This document shows positions 14,532 through 22,785 of a stretch of 33,832 nt of DNA, in pieces. The translations under genes and the position numbers were made by a program. Positions within the stretch are counted from its first letter, which is position 1. Every line of letters starts with the position of its first letter. Source of the stretch: DATEOR01 sp046733475 (GTDB lineage: Bacteria; Actinomycetota; Thermoleophilia; Gaiellales; Gaiellaceae); the NCBI GenBank assembly GCA_046733475.1, contig JBKPPF010000078.1, positions 1 through 33,832 on the forward strand, given 5' to 3'. A model generated the notes under the pieces. It did no database searches. It saw only the letters and a list, made by a program, of their open reading frames with translations, and was not told where the DNA came from.

Positions 14532-14999
14532 AGTCGCAACCGTCGTCGAGCGCGAGGTCAGGATCGCCGCCCGGCCGGAAACCGTGTTCGAGTTCTTCAC
14601 CGATCCAGACAAGATGGTGCTGTGGAAGGGGCGCGAGGCGGACCTCGACCCCAGCCCGGAGGCATCTACCGCGTCGAGATGGGCGACCAGATAGTCGCCC
14701 GCGGCTAGTACGTCGAGATCGACCGGCCGAGCCGCGTGGTCTTTACGTGGGGCTGGGAGGGGCAGGAGTCTTCCGGGCCGCACGGCGTGCCGCCCGGGTC
14801 CAGCCGGGTCGAGGTCACGCTCGAGCCCGACGGCGAGGGCACGCTCGTCCGCCTTCGCCATCTCGGCCTTCCGGAGGAGGCCCGGCAGATCCACGGCGAG
14901 GGTTGGGATCTCTATCTCGGTCGGCTCGTGCTCGTGGCCACCGGCGGCGATCCCGGGATCGATCCAGCAGGAGTTCCGCAAGTGGACAAGGAGGAGTAG
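14512..14999 (+). pseudogene. SRPBCC (AHSA1-like) domain gene, broken by a frameshift and a stop
   Basis: The GTG at 14512 starts VATVVEREVRIAARPETVFEFFTDP, an SRPBCC/START-like beginning, and continues to KMVLWKGREADLDPSP. Just after (about 14655-14660) the family-like continuation GGIYRVEMGDQIVARG is found in another frame, as if one base had been lost. In that second frame a TAG at 14706-14708 stands where homologues have a charged residue (ARG-x-YVE). The remainder, VVFTWGWEGQESSG to the stop at 14999, is intact and family-like (LRHLGLPEEARQIHGEGWDLYLGRL). Two independent lesions point to a decaying gene or to assembly errors. It was probably co-transcribed with the ArsR gene. The intact protein would be about 160 aa. 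Confidence 0.8.
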
Positions 15000-15001
15000 C
15001 A

Positions 15002-15253
15002 GTGCCGAAGTTCGTCGACCACCACGAGATGAGCGACGTCGCCCCCGAGATGGCCGCGGCGATCGGCGAGCGCATCAAGTCCGGCGAGGCCGACGAGCAC
15101 GGCGTGAAGGGCCTGAACGTCTTCCTGGGCAAGGACGGGACCCCGTTCTGCCTCTCGGAGGCTCCCGACGCGGAGTCGGTCGTCAAGGCGCACCAGGCGT
15201 ACGGCTTCACGCTCGACTCAGCCGACCTCGTCGAGGTGCAGCGCGTCGTCTAG
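15002..15253 (+). CDS. DUF4242-like small protein (SCO4226 family)
   Basis: 83 aa. The GTG start is fixed by a strong AGGAGG about 8 nt upstream, inside the end of the broken SRPBCC gene. The beginning PKFVDHHEM and the segment GTPFCLSEAPDAESVVKAHQ (residues 46-65) match DUF4242, whose member SCO4226 of Streptomyces is a nickel-binding, ferredoxin-like alpha/beta protein. The conserved His pair (DHH) and the Cys in FCLSEAP are present. Metal binding here is inferred. It stands 17 nt before the CoA-transferase gene. Confidence 0.85.
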   Translation: MPKFVDHHEMSDVAPEMAAAIGERIKSGEADEHGVKGLNVFLGKDGTPFCLSEAPDAESVVKAHQAYGFTLDSADLVEVQRVV

Positions 15254-15258
15254 GGCAC

Positions 15259-15264
15259 TACGGT
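15259..15264 (+). promoter_or_regulatory. Candidate -10 box (TACGGT) for the CoA-transferase gene
   Basis: TACGGT-ACGGGG-GTG puts a -10-like hexamer 6 nt before the start at 15271. The spacer GGGG could alternatively act as a poor ribosome-binding site but is adjacent to the start codon. Confidence 0.3.
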
Positions 15265-15270
15265 ACGGGG

Positions 15271-16416
15271 GTGCCGCTCCTCACTGGCACCCGCGTGCTG
15301 GCCTGCGAGAACGGACTCGCCGGCCCACTCTGCACGCGGCTTCTCGCCGACCTCGGCGCTGATGTCGTCAAGGTCGAGCGCCCGGGAGTCGGGGACGTCA
15401 CGCGGCGTTGGGACTCGGTCGCAAAGGGTGAGTCGAGCGGCTTCGTCTGGATGAACCGTGGCAAGCGCAGCGTCGCGCTCGACCTGAAGGACGACGCTTC
15501 GCGACCCGCGCTCGAAGCGCTGATCCGCGGGAGCGACGTCTTCCTGCAGAACTTCACCCCGGGATGGGCGGCCGACCACGGCGTGGACGAGCCGGCCGTG
15601 CGGGCACACCGGCCCGACGTCGTTTACACGGAGATCTCGGGCTACGGGCCGGACGGTCCCTACGCAGAGCGCAACGCATACGACCTCGTCGTCCAGGGCG
15701 AGACGGGCCTCATCTCGATCACCGGCACCCCCGAGGAACCGGCGCGCGTCGGGGTCTCGATCTGCGACGTCGGCGCGGGGAGCTACGCCGCCGTCGCCAC
15801 GGCCGCCGCGCTCGCGCGCCGCGCCCAGACCGGCGAAGGGGAGCGCGTCTCCGTGTCCCTCTTCGACACGATGATCGACTGGCTCGGCTACTTCCCGCAC
15901 CAGTGGTGGCACCGGCAAGAAGTTCCGCCGCGGACGGGAATGCGCCATCCGCATTTCTGCCCCTACGGGCCCTTCCCGGCCGGCGACGGGCGCCTCTTCG
16001 GCTTCGCCGTCCTCTCCGACGAGCACTGGCGTTCGTTTGCGCAGGACGTGGTCGACCGGCCGGATCTGCACGCGGACGAGCGGTTTGCGAGCAACGAGTC
16101 GCGGGTCGCGCACCGAGAGCATCTCGAGGCCGAGCTCGTGCGCGCGTTCTCGGCTCGCCGCGCCGAGCAGTGGCTGGAGCGCCTGCAGGCCGCCCACATC
16201 CCGTGCGGGGCGGTGAATGCGATGCCCGAGGTGATGGAGCACCCGCAACTCGCCCACAACCGGCTCGTGGTCGAGGTCGACTCGCCGGCCGGACCGATCC
16301 CGACGGTGGGAAACCCCTTCCTCGTCGGCGGCGCCCGGCCCGAGCTAGGAGCCGTGCCCGGGCTCGGCGAGCACACCGCGGAGGTTCTGCGCGAGCTCGG
16401 CGTCGAGCCAGCCTGA
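15271..16416 (+). CDS. Class III CoA-transferase (CaiB/BaiF family)
   Basis: 381 aa, standard length. N-terminal GTRVLACENGLAGPLCTRLL with LGADVVKVERPGVGD (residues 28-42) is the family opening, SVALDLKDD (67-75) is typical, and the catalytic Asp is Asp138 in YDLVVQGETG. The C-terminal part has IPCGAVNAMPEV, another signature. These cytoplasmic enzymes move CoA between carboxylic acids. Specificity (carnitine, oxalate, succinate and so on) cannot be assigned. The last 72 bp overlap the 3' end of the convergent phytanoyl-CoA dioxygenase-like gene. The two might act on related acyl-CoA substrates, but that is only proximity. Confidence 0.93.
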   Translation: MPLLTGTRVLACENGLAGPLCTRLLADLGADVVKVERPGVGDVTRRWDSVAKGESSGFVWMNRGKRSVALDLKDDASRPALEALIRGSDVFLQNFTPGWAADHGVDEPAVRAHRPDVVYTEISGYGPDGPYAERNAYDLVVQGETGLISITGTPEEPARVGVSICDVGAGSYAAVATAAALARRAQTGEGERVSVSLFDTMIDWLGYFPHQWWHRQEVPPRTGMRHPHFCPYGPFPAGDGRLFGFAVLSDEHWRSFAQDVVDRPDLHADERFASNESRVAHREHLEAELVRAFSARRAEQWLERLQAAHIPCGAVNAMPEVMEHPQLAHNRLVVEVDSPAGPIPTVGNPFLVGGARPELGAVPGLGEHTAEVLRELGVEPA

Positions 16417-17235
16417 CCGCCCGCCCTCACGGCTCCAGACGACCGGGAAGTACGACTCGTCCATGCTCATGTCGCCTGCCTTGCGGTAGCGCGAGTAAAC
16501 GGGGTCGGCGTTCACGGGGTGGAACTCGGTGTCGGCGGGGATGAGGTGCGAGATCACCGCTCGGCGGTGGAGGGTCGCCGTGTTCGGGCCCGAGCCGTGG
16601 AAGGTGTTGTAGTGGTGGAACGAGGCTCCGCCGGCTTTCACCTCGATCGGCACGAGCCGAAGCTCCTCGCCCTCCGGCAGCGCCCGCTCGAGCGGCGCGA
16701 GCCAGTCGGGCGGCGCGTGAAACTCGCCGCGGTTCTTCGGCGAGCGCGGCCAGTTGTGGGACCCGGCCGCGTAGGTGATCGTCCCGGCCTCGGCCGAGGT
16801 GTCGTCCAGCGCGATCCAGCACGTGATCATCTCGGGCGGGACGAGGTAGTCCAGGTAGCTCCCGTCCTGGTGCATGCCGAGCGACTTCGTCCCGGGTGGC
16901 TTCCAGATGCAGTTGTCCTGGAGGATCCGCACGCCGTCCCAGCCGATGAGCTCCGCGGCGAGCCGGCCGGTCCGCTCCGAGAGAACCTGGGTCGCGATCT
17001 CCGGGTCGGCCTTCCAGCCGTTGCAGATCTGCCGCGTCCGGTCCTCGGGATCGCGGCCGGCGACCCAGTTCACCTCGTCGGGTCGGATGCCCGTGAGGTA
17101 GTCGCCCTCGAAGAGCCGGTCGAACCGCTCGCGTAGAAGCTCCACGGACTCGTCGTCGATGAAGCCCTCCTCGACGATGAGGAAGCCGTCGCGGTCGAAC
17201 GCCGCGCGCTGCTCGCTGGTCCAGTCCTCGGTCAA
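16345..17235 (-). CDS. Phytanoyl-CoA dioxygenase (PhyH)-family Fe(II)/2-oxoglutarate oxygenase
   Basis: 296 aa. The 2-His-1-carboxylate facial triad is visible: His and Asp in GMHQDGSYLD and the distal His in NTFHGSGPN, with a following Arg (LHRRAVISH) to bind 2-oxoglutarate. Double-stranded beta-helix context includes CWIALDDTSAEAGTITYAAG. Members hydroxylate lipids, small acids or natural products. No ATG fits: the TTG at 17235 overlaps the TGA of the upstream aldo/keto reductase gene (TTGA), which supports this start and translational coupling. The final 72 bp run opposite the CoA-transferase gene, an unusually long convergent overlap, but the extra C-terminal residues lie beyond the core fold. 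Confidence 0.9.
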   Translation of the reverse strand: MTEDWTSEQRAAFDRDGFLIVEEGFIDDESVELLRERFDRLFEGDYLTGIRPDEVNWVAGRDPEDRTRQICNGWKADPEIATQVLSERTGRLAAELIGWDGVRILQDNCIWKPPGTKSLGMHQDGSYLDYLVPPEMITCWIALDDTSAEAGTITYAAGSHNWPRSPKNRGEFHAPPDWLAPLERALPEGEELRLVPIEVKAGGASFHHYNTFHGSGPNTATLHRRAVISHLIPADTEFHPVNADPVYSRYRKAGDMSMDESYFPVVWSREGGRSGWLDAELAQNLRGVLAEPGHGS

Positions 17236-18023
17236 CCTACGAGCTCTTCTACCATCCTCCGCTGCTCGTCGTCCAGCCACGGCGGCTCCCCCGCGGCGGC
17301 GTTCTCGGCTGCGTGGGCGGGATCCGCGGTCGCCGGGATGACGCAGGTCACGCGCCGGTCGGAAAGGATCCACTTCAGGAGCGCCTCTGCCCAGGTGGAG
17401 ACGCCGATGCGCTCGAGGTGCGCGGGTCCGGGGCCGGGGAGAAGGCCGCGCTCTGCGAAGGGCCGCATGACGACGACGCCCAGGCCGAGCTCCTCCGCGA
17501 GCGGAAGGATCCTCCGCTCGACATCGCGCTCCACGGGGTTGTAGGGCACCTGGATCGCGTCGATCCGTCCGCTTCGCATCACCCGCTCGAGCTCCTCGAA
17601 GGCGGAGCTCTGGTAGTGCGTCGCGCCGAGGAAGCGGACGCGATCCTGCTCCCGTTCGTGCTCGAGCCACGCGAGGTGCTGCTCCCACGCGACGAGGTTG
17701 TGCACCTGCTCGAGGTCCACCCGGCCCGCGAAGTAGCCGAGCTGCGCCTCGAGCTGGAGGCGCCCCTGCTCCTGCGAGGGCGTCCAGATCTTCGACGCGA
17801 TGAAGACGTCGTCTCGGCGGCCTTCGACCGCCCGGCCGAGCACCGCTTGGGCGCGGCCGTACATCGGCGAGGAGTCGAAGACGCGCGCGCCGCTTTCGTG
17901 CGCGGTCTCGACGACCTCGTCGGCGACCTGCTGGCGATCCGGCCCAACGTCGAAGGTGAGCCAGGTGCCGAATCCGACAACGGGGACCCCGACCCCCGTC
18001 TTTCCAAGGCTTCGGCGCTCCAT
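17232..18023 (-). CDS. Aldo/keto reductase-family protein
   Basis: 263 aa from MERRSLGKTG, the usual opening of this family. TIM-barrel landmarks: ARVFDSSPMYGRAQAVLGRA (active-site Asp and Tyr), the Lys in IASKIW, and ATHYQSSAFEEL in place of the usual G-V-S-N segment with its His. The C-terminal VIPATADPAHAAENAAAG is the NADPH-binding G-x-x-x-x-x-H-x-x-x-N type segment. It would reduce an aldehyde or ketone with NADPH; substrate unknown. An ATG five codons upstream (18038) is possible and would share the CATG with the divergent hpnC start. Only 13 bp separate the two start codons, leaving no room for a promoter between them. It is coupled to the downstream oxygenase gene by TTGA. Confidence 0.88.
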   Translation of the reverse strand: MERRSLGKTGVGVPVVGFGTWLTFDVGPDRQQVADEVVETAHESGARVFDSSPMYGRAQAVLGRAVEGRRDDVFIASKIWTPSQEQGRLQLEAQLGYFAGRVDLEQVHNLVAWEQHLAWLEHEREQDRVRFLGATHYQSSAFEELERVMRSGRIDAIQVPYNPVERDVERRILPLAEELGLGVVVMRPFAERGLLPGPGPAHLERIGVSTWAEALLKWILSDRRVTCVIPATADPAHAAENAAAGEPPWLDDEQRRMVEELVG

Positions 18024-18028
18024 ACTAT
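18023..18028 (+). promoter_or_regulatory. Candidate -10 box (TACTAT) of the hopanoid operon
   Basis: TACTAT is followed by 8 nt and the ATG of hpnC at 18037. It overlaps the start codon of the divergent aldo/keto reductase gene. Because all downstream genes overlap, this could drive the whole 8-kb unit. No clear -35 was seen. Confidence 0.45.
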
Positions 18029-18036
18029 GGGGGGCC

Positions 18037-18876
18037 ATGCCCGCGACGAGTCTTCTCGAAGCGCCAGAGCTGGCGGCAGAGCGCATCGACGCTCGGGCGA
18101 GCGGAGAGAACTTCCCGGTCGTCTCGGTGTTCGCGCCGCGGTACGCGCGGCCGCACCTGTGGTCTGTCTACGGGTTTGCCCGGCTCGTGGACAACCTCGG
18201 CGACGAGGCGCATGGAGATCGCATGGCACTCCTCGACGAGCTCGAGCGCGAGCTGGACGGCTCGCCGCGCACCGAGATCATGCACCGCCTGCACGAGACG
18301 ATCGACGCCTGCAGACTCCCGCTCGATCCGTTTCGGCGCCTGATCGAGGCGAACCGGATCGACCAGCACAAGACTCGCTATGCCAACTGGGAGGAGGTGC
18401 GGGAGTACTGCACCTACTCGGCCGACCCGGTGGGCCGCCTCGTGCTCGGCGTCTACGGGCGCGCAGAGGAGGAAGAGCTCCTGCGGATGAGCGACTCGAT
18501 CTGCACGGGCCTCCAGCTCGTCAACTTCCTCCAGGACCCGCCGCGCGATCTGGCGCTCGGCCGCGTCTACCTTCCCCAGAACGACCTCGCGCGGTTCTGC
18601 GTCGCGGACGAGGACCTCGCGGGTCCGCTCACCGACGAGATCGTCGCCCTGCTTCGCTACGAGGGGGATCGCGCGCGGAGCCTCCTCGAGGCCGGCTTGC
18701 CGCTCGCCAAGGCCCTCGGCGGCCGCGCGGGGATGTCTGTCGCGCTCTACGCGCGCGGCGGCCTCGCCGCGCTCGACGCCCTCGAACGTGCGGGGTGGGA
18801 CGTGTTCACCGGTCGGCCGGCTCCCACGAAATGGACCTTCGCCGGCCTCGCCTTCCGGGAGCTCTTCCGGCGGTGA
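18037..18876 (+). CDS. hpnC: Squalene/phytoene synthase-family HpnC
   Basis: 279 aa, class I trans-isoprenyl condensing fold. Aspartate-rich motif 1 is LVDNLGDEAHGD (Asp52, Asp56); motif 2 is NFLQDPPRDLALGRVYLP (Asp167, Asp171). In the hopanoid pathway HpnC converts hydroxysqualene diphosphate-derived intermediate chemistry to hydroxysqualene, following HpnD. The position before hpnD and hpnE, with 4-bp overlaps, is the standard HpnCDE order and distinguishes it from phytoene synthase. The ATG at 18037 is 13 bp from the divergent aldo/keto reductase start. No Shine-Dalgarno is present, only GGGGGG just before the start, so the first cistron may be leaderless. Assignment between HpnC and HpnD rests on order and motif details. 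Confidence 0.93.
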   Translation: MPATSLLEAPELAAERIDARASGENFPVVSVFAPRYARPHLWSVYGFARLVDNLGDEAHGDRMALLDELERELDGSPRTEIMHRLHETIDACRLPLDPFRRLIEANRIDQHKTRYANWEEVREYCTYSADPVGRLVLGVYGRAEEEELLRMSDSICTGLQLVNFLQDPPRDLALGRVYLPQNDLARFCVADEDLAGPLTDEIVALLRYEGDRARSLLEAGLPLAKALGGRAGMSVALYARGGLAALDALERAGWDVFTGRPAPTKWTFAGLAFRELFRR

Positions 18877-19697
18877 AAACCGAGCAGGCCTACGCCGAGA
18901 CGGACCGGATCACGCGCGAGACCGCGCGGAACTTCGCCTGGGGGATCCGTGTCCTCCCGGGCCCGAAGCGGCGGGCGATCGCCGCCCTCTATGCATTTGC
19001 GCGCCGCATCGACGACCTCGCCGACCAGGAGGAGCCAGCGCGCGCCGAGCTCGAGTCGTGGCGGGCGGCCGTCGAGGCGCTTCCCAACTCCCAGGACGGA
19101 GACGCGATCCTCGTCGCGCTCGCGGATGCGATGAGCCGTTATCCCGTTCCACCCGATGCGCTCGTCGACCTCGTCGACGGTGCGCTCATGGACTGCGAGC
19201 GGAACCGTTACGCGTCATGGGACGAGTTGCGGGAGTACTGCCGGAGAGTCGCCGGTGCCGTGGGGGTCGCCTGCGCGGCCGTGTACGAGCCTTCGAGCTG
19301 GGAGGCGGCGAGGCCCCGCGCGGAGACGCTCGGCCTCGCGCTGCAGCAGATCAACATCATGCGAGACGTTGCCGAGGACTGGTCGCTGGGGCGCGTGTAC
19401 CTTCCTCAGGACGAGCTGAGCCGGTTCGGCGTCAGCGAGGAGGAGATCGCCGCGGGTAGTCCGTCCCCTGGCTGGCGTCCGTTCATGGAGCACCAGGCGG
19501 TCCGCGCGGATGTACTCATGCGCAAGGGCCTGGAGCTCCTCCCGCTCCTCGACCGGCGCAGCGCGCTCTGCGTCCGCAGCTTCGCGGGGATCTATCGTGG
19601 CCTCCTCACACAGATGCAGGCGCGGGGCTACGACGTCTTCGGCGAGCCGCCGCACCTCTCGACCGTCGAGAAGATGAAGGCAGTCGCGACGCTGTGA
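18873..19697 (+). CDS. hpnD: Presqualene diphosphate synthase HpnD
   Basis: 274 aa. Motif 1 is YAFARRIDDLAD (Asp47, Asp48, Asp51) and motif 2 is NIMRDVAEDW (Asp165, Asp169), both metal-diphosphate binding. It condenses two farnesyl diphosphates to presqualene diphosphate, the first committed step to squalene in the HpnCDE route. The GTG start overlaps the hpnC TGA (GTGA), and its own stop overlaps the hpnE start in the same way. The arrangement implies coupled translation. A phytoene synthase is the alternative by fold, but neighbours hpnE and shc argue against it. Confidence 0.94.
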   Translation: MKTEQAYAETDRITRETARNFAWGIRVLPGPKRRAIAALYAFARRIDDLADQEEPARAELESWRAAVEALPNSQDGDAILVALADAMSRYPVPPDALVDLVDGALMDCERNRYASWDELREYCRRVAGAVGVACAAVYEPSSWEAARPRAETLGLALQQINIMRDVAEDWSLGRVYLPQDELSRFGVSEEEIAAGSPSPGWRPFMEHQAVRADVLMRKGLELLPLLDRRSALCVRSFAGIYRGLLTQMQARGYDVFGEPPHLSTVEKMKAVATL

Positions 19698-20938
19698 GGG
19701 TCGCGGTCGTCGGCGGTGGGCTCGCCGGGCTCGCGGCGGCGCTCGAGCTCACGAAGCAGGGCCACGACGTCCACCTCTTCGAGGCGCGGCCGACGCTGGG
19801 CGGCGCCGTGCAGACCCTGCCGGAAAGGGAGGGCGACCCGAGCCCGCCGCCGGACAACGGCCAGCACGTCGCTCTCGGGTGCTGCACCGCGTACCTGGAC
19901 CTCGTCGCGGAGATCGGCCGGGCCGCGTCGCTGCGGCGAGTGCGGCTCGGGCTGCCGGTCGTCGCCGAGGACGGAAGCGTCGCGACCATCCGTCCCGGGC
20001 TCGTCGCGCTTCTGCGCTACGGGCACATCGGCCTGGGCGAGCGCCTTGGGACGGGACGCGTGGCGCGCAAGCTGGCAAAGCTCGACGCGGGCGCTCATGA
20101 CGGCGAGACGTTCGGCTCTCTACTCCGCACGCTCGGCCAGTCCCAGGCGGGAGTCGACCGCTTCTGGGACGTCTTCATCCGGCCCGCGCTCAACCTGGGC
20201 ACGGACGAGGTGAGCGCCGCGCCGGGCATCTTCACGGTGCAGACGGCGCTCCTCGCCGGTGGGGGAGCGAGCGACCTGCTGCTCCCGACCGCCCCCCTCG
20301 GCGAGATGCACGGTGACGCGGCCGGCGCCGAGCTCGGCCGGCGCGGCGCGGAGATCTCGCTCGGGACCCGTGTCGCGTCGCTCGAAGAGCTCGAGGCGGA
20401 CGGAGTCGTCGTCGCCTTGCCGCCACCCGAGAGCGCGCGGCTTCTCGGCGAGCCGGAGCCCGAGCTCGAGGACTCGCCCATCGTGAGCGTCCACCTCCTC
20501 TTCGACCGCGCGATCATGAGCTCTCCGCTCGCCGCGCTTCTGGGGAGCGACGCGCACTGGCTTTTCGATCGCGGCGCACTCACCGGCCACCATCCCGAGC
20601 GGGGCCAGTACGTCACAGTGGTCTCGAGCGGAGCTCCGGAGTTGCTCGAACTGCGCGGCCGGGAGCTCATCGACCGCATCGCAGGGCAGGTCACCGAGCG
20701 GCTCGGAGCGGCCGAGCTCCTGTGGTCGCGCGTGAGCCGTGAGCCGGCTGCGACGTTCGCTGCGCGCCCGGGGGCCGAGCGGTTCCGTCCCGGAGCGGCG
20801 ACCGGCCGGCGCAATGTCGTCCGCGCAGGCGCCTGGACCGACACCGGTTGGCCCGCGACGATGGAGAGTGCGGTGAGGAGCGGCCGGGAGGCCGCGCGTG
20901 TGCTCACCGCCTCGGTTCGTGAGAAAGTGACCGCGTGA
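19694..20938 (+). CDS. hpnE: Hydroxysqualene dehydroxylase HpnE (FAD-dependent)
   Basis: 414 aa, flavin amine oxidase/phytoene desaturase-type fold. The FAD-binding beta-alpha-beta is VAVVGGGLAGLAAALELTK (residues 3-21) with the acidic end HLFEARPTLGGA. HpnE-typical segments are DNGQHVALGCCTAYLDLV and the C-terminal VVRAGAWTDTGWPATMESAV, where the enzyme closes the FAD site. It reduces hydroxysqualene to squalene. The GTG start overlaps the hpnD stop and the end overlaps the shc GTG. This gene, directly before a triterpene cyclase gene, completes the three-enzyme squalene set. Confidence 0.95.
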   Translation: MRVAVVGGGLAGLAAALELTKQGHDVHLFEARPTLGGAVQTLPEREGDPSPPPDNGQHVALGCCTAYLDLVAEIGRAASLRRVRLGLPVVAEDGSVATIRPGLVALLRYGHIGLGERLGTGRVARKLAKLDAGAHDGETFGSLLRTLGQSQAGVDRFWDVFIRPALNLGTDEVSAAPGIFTVQTALLAGGGASDLLLPTAPLGEMHGDAAGAELGRRGAEISLGTRVASLEELEADGVVVALPPPESARLLGEPEPELEDSPIVSVHLLFDRAIMSSPLAALLGSDAHWLFDRGALTGHHPERGQYVTVVSSGAPELLELRGRELIDRIAGQVTERLGAAELLWSRVSREPAATFAARPGAERFRPGAATGRRNVVRAGAWTDTGWPATMESAVRSGREAARVLTASVREKVTA

Positions 20939-22785
20939 GCACGACCGTCGGCACCGACCTCGACCGGGCTCTGGACGCAGGCGTCGAGCGGCTGCTCTCG
21001 CTCCAGAAGCCGGACGGCTTCTGGGTCGCCGAGCTCGAGTCCAACGTGACGATGACGGCGCAGCACATCTTCTGGCACGAGTTCCTCCGCATCGCCGACG
21101 AGGACACCGTCCGCCGCTGCGCCAACGAGCTTCTCGCCCGTCGGGGCGACGATGGCACGTGGGCGATCTACTGGGGCGGCGAGCCCGATCTCGCCGCGAC
21201 CGTCGAGGCCTACACAGCGCTTCGCATGGCCGGCCTCGCCGCCGACGACCCTCGCCTGGCCGGTGCCCGCGGCTACATCGAGGGCCAGGGAGGCATCGGT
21301 GCCTCGCGGGTCTTCACGCGCATGTGGCTCGCGCTCTTCGGCCTCTGGCCCTGGGAGGAGATCCAGGCAATCCCGCCCGAGCTCGTCCTCCTCAGGCCCG
21401 AGCTCCCGCTGTCGGTCTACAGCTTCGGCTGCTGGGCGCGTCAAACTCTCGTCGCCCTCTCCATCGTCATGCACTACCGGCCCGTGCGCCGGCTTCCCGA
21501 GGACCGCCTCGCCCGCGAGATCGACCTCGGGCCCATGGAGCGGCCGCAGACAGCCTGGAACCTGATCGACTCCGCCATCCGCTGGTACAACGGCCAACCC
21601 GTCCAGCCGGGCCGCGAGCGCGCGCTCGCCTACGCGGAGCGCTGGCTGATCGACCGGCAGGAGCTCGACGGCTCGTGGGGCGGGATTCAGCCGCCATGGG
21701 TCTGGTCGCTGATCGCGTTCGCGTGCCGCGGCCACGGGCCGGAGTCGCTGTATCTTCGGCGCGGGATCGAGGGCTGGAAGCGGTTCATGGTCGACGACGG
21801 CGACCGCCTCCGGCCCGAGGCCTGCCAGTCGCCCGTCTGGGACACCTGCCTCGCGCTCGTCGCGCTTCGCGCCGCCGGGGTGGCAGTGGAGGAACCGGCC
21901 CTTCAGAACGCCGGCGAATGGCTTCTTCGGGAAGAGGTCAGGGCGCGTGGAGACTGGGCCGTCCGACTCCCCGGAGTCGAGCCCGGCGGCTGGGCGTTCG
22001 AGTACGACAACGATCTCTATCCCGACATCGACGACGCGGCGGTCGTCGGCATCGCGCTGAACGAGCTCGGCATCGGCCGCCCGGCGGTCTCGCGCGCGTG
22101 CGCGTGGATCGAGGCGATGCAGTGCCAGGGCGGCGGTTGGGGCGCCTTCGACAAGGACAACGACGCCTACTGGCTCTACGAGATCCCGTTCGTCGACTTC
22201 GGCGCGATCATCGATCCGCCGAGCGTCGACGTCTCGGCCCACGCCGTCGAGCTTCTCACAAAGGAGCTGGGCTGCGAAGACTCCGCCCGCCGCGGCGTGG
22301 ACTATCTGCTCTCCAAGCAGGAGGAGAACGGATCCTGGTTCGGGCGCTGGGGTGTGAACTACATCTACGGCACGGGCGCTGCTCTGCCCGCCCTCGAGGC
22401 CGCCGGCATCCCGCACGACCACCTGGCGATGCGCCGCGCCGTCGCCTGGCTCGAGTCCGTGCAGCAGCAGACCGGGGGGTTCGGCGAGGACTGCCGCTCC
22501 TATGACGTCGAGGAGGACGGGGAGGGCTGGCATGGCCGCGGCGAGCCGACCGCATCCCAGACCGCCTGGGCGCTCCTCGGGCTCGTGGCCGCCGGCGAAG
22601 CCCATTCGGAAGCCGCGACGCGCGCGGCCGCCTGGCTCGCCGAGAACCAGCGCGAGGACGGCGACTGGGACGAGCCCCATTTCACGGGCACGGGCTTCCC
22701 GCGCCACTTCCTCATCAACTACCACCTGTACCGCACCTACTGGCCGGTCATGGCGCTCGGCCGCCTCAAAGCCGCCCGCGCTTGA
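20935..22785 (+). CDS. shc: Squalene-hopene cyclase
   Basis: 616 aa, expected length for bacterial squalene-hopene cyclase (about 620-660). The catalytic acid motif is DIDDAA (Asp364 to Asp367), matching DxDD. QW repeats are visible: QKPDGFW near 24-30, QELDGSW near 242-248, QGGGWGAFD, QEENGSWFGRWG, QQQTGGFGEDC, and QREDGDWDE near the C-terminus. HFLINYHLYRTYWPVMALGR closes the protein. It cyclises squalene to hopene and diplopterol at the cytoplasmic membrane, as a monotopic protein. Both ends overlap neighbours by 4 bp. The hydrophobic membrane-insertion region was not mapped in detail. Confidence 0.97.
   Translation: MSTTVGTDLDRALDAGVERLLSLQKPDGFWVAELESNVTMTAQHIFWHEFLRIADEDTVRRCANELLARRGDDGTWAIYWGGEPDLAATVEAYTALRMAGLAADDPRLAGARGYIEGQGGIGASRVFTRMWLALFGLWPWEEIQAIPPELVLLRPELPLSVYSFGCWARQTLVALSIVMHYRPVRRLPEDRLAREIDLGPMERPQTAWNLIDSAIRWYNGQPVQPGRERALAYAERWLIDRQELDGSWGGIQPPWVWSLIAFACRGHGPESLYLRRGIEGWKRFMVDDGDRLRPEACQSPVWDTCLALVALRAAGVAVEEPALQNAGEWLLREEVRARGDWAVRLPGVEPGGWAFEYDNDLYPDIDDAAVVGIALNELGIGRPAVSRACAWIEAMQCQGGGWGAFDKDNDAYWLYEIPFVDFGAIIDPPSVDVSAHAVELLTKELGCEDSARRGVDYLLSKQEENGSWFGRWGVNYIYGTGAALPALEAAGIPHDHLAMRRAVAWLESVQQQTGGFGEDCRSYDVEEDGEGWHGRGEPTASQTAWALLGLVAAGEAHSEAATRAAAWLAENQREDGDWDEPHFTGTGFPRHFLINYHLYRTYWPVMALGRLKAARA

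Noticed and set aside
14640..14720. Programmed frameshift or stop readthrough in the SRPBCC gene
   Set aside because: There is no slippery heptamer or stimulatory structure I can see, and two separate lesions are needed. Decay or sequence error is simpler.
18873..19697. Carotenoid phytoene synthase
   Set aside because: Fold and motifs would allow it, but paired hpnC, hpnE and a squalene-hopene cyclase in the same overlapping operon make squalene synthesis the better call.
20095..22725. 876-codon minus-strand frame opposite hpnE and shc
   Set aside because: Composition typical of an antisense GC-rich frame, no motif; hpnE and shc have complete signatures in the plus strand.
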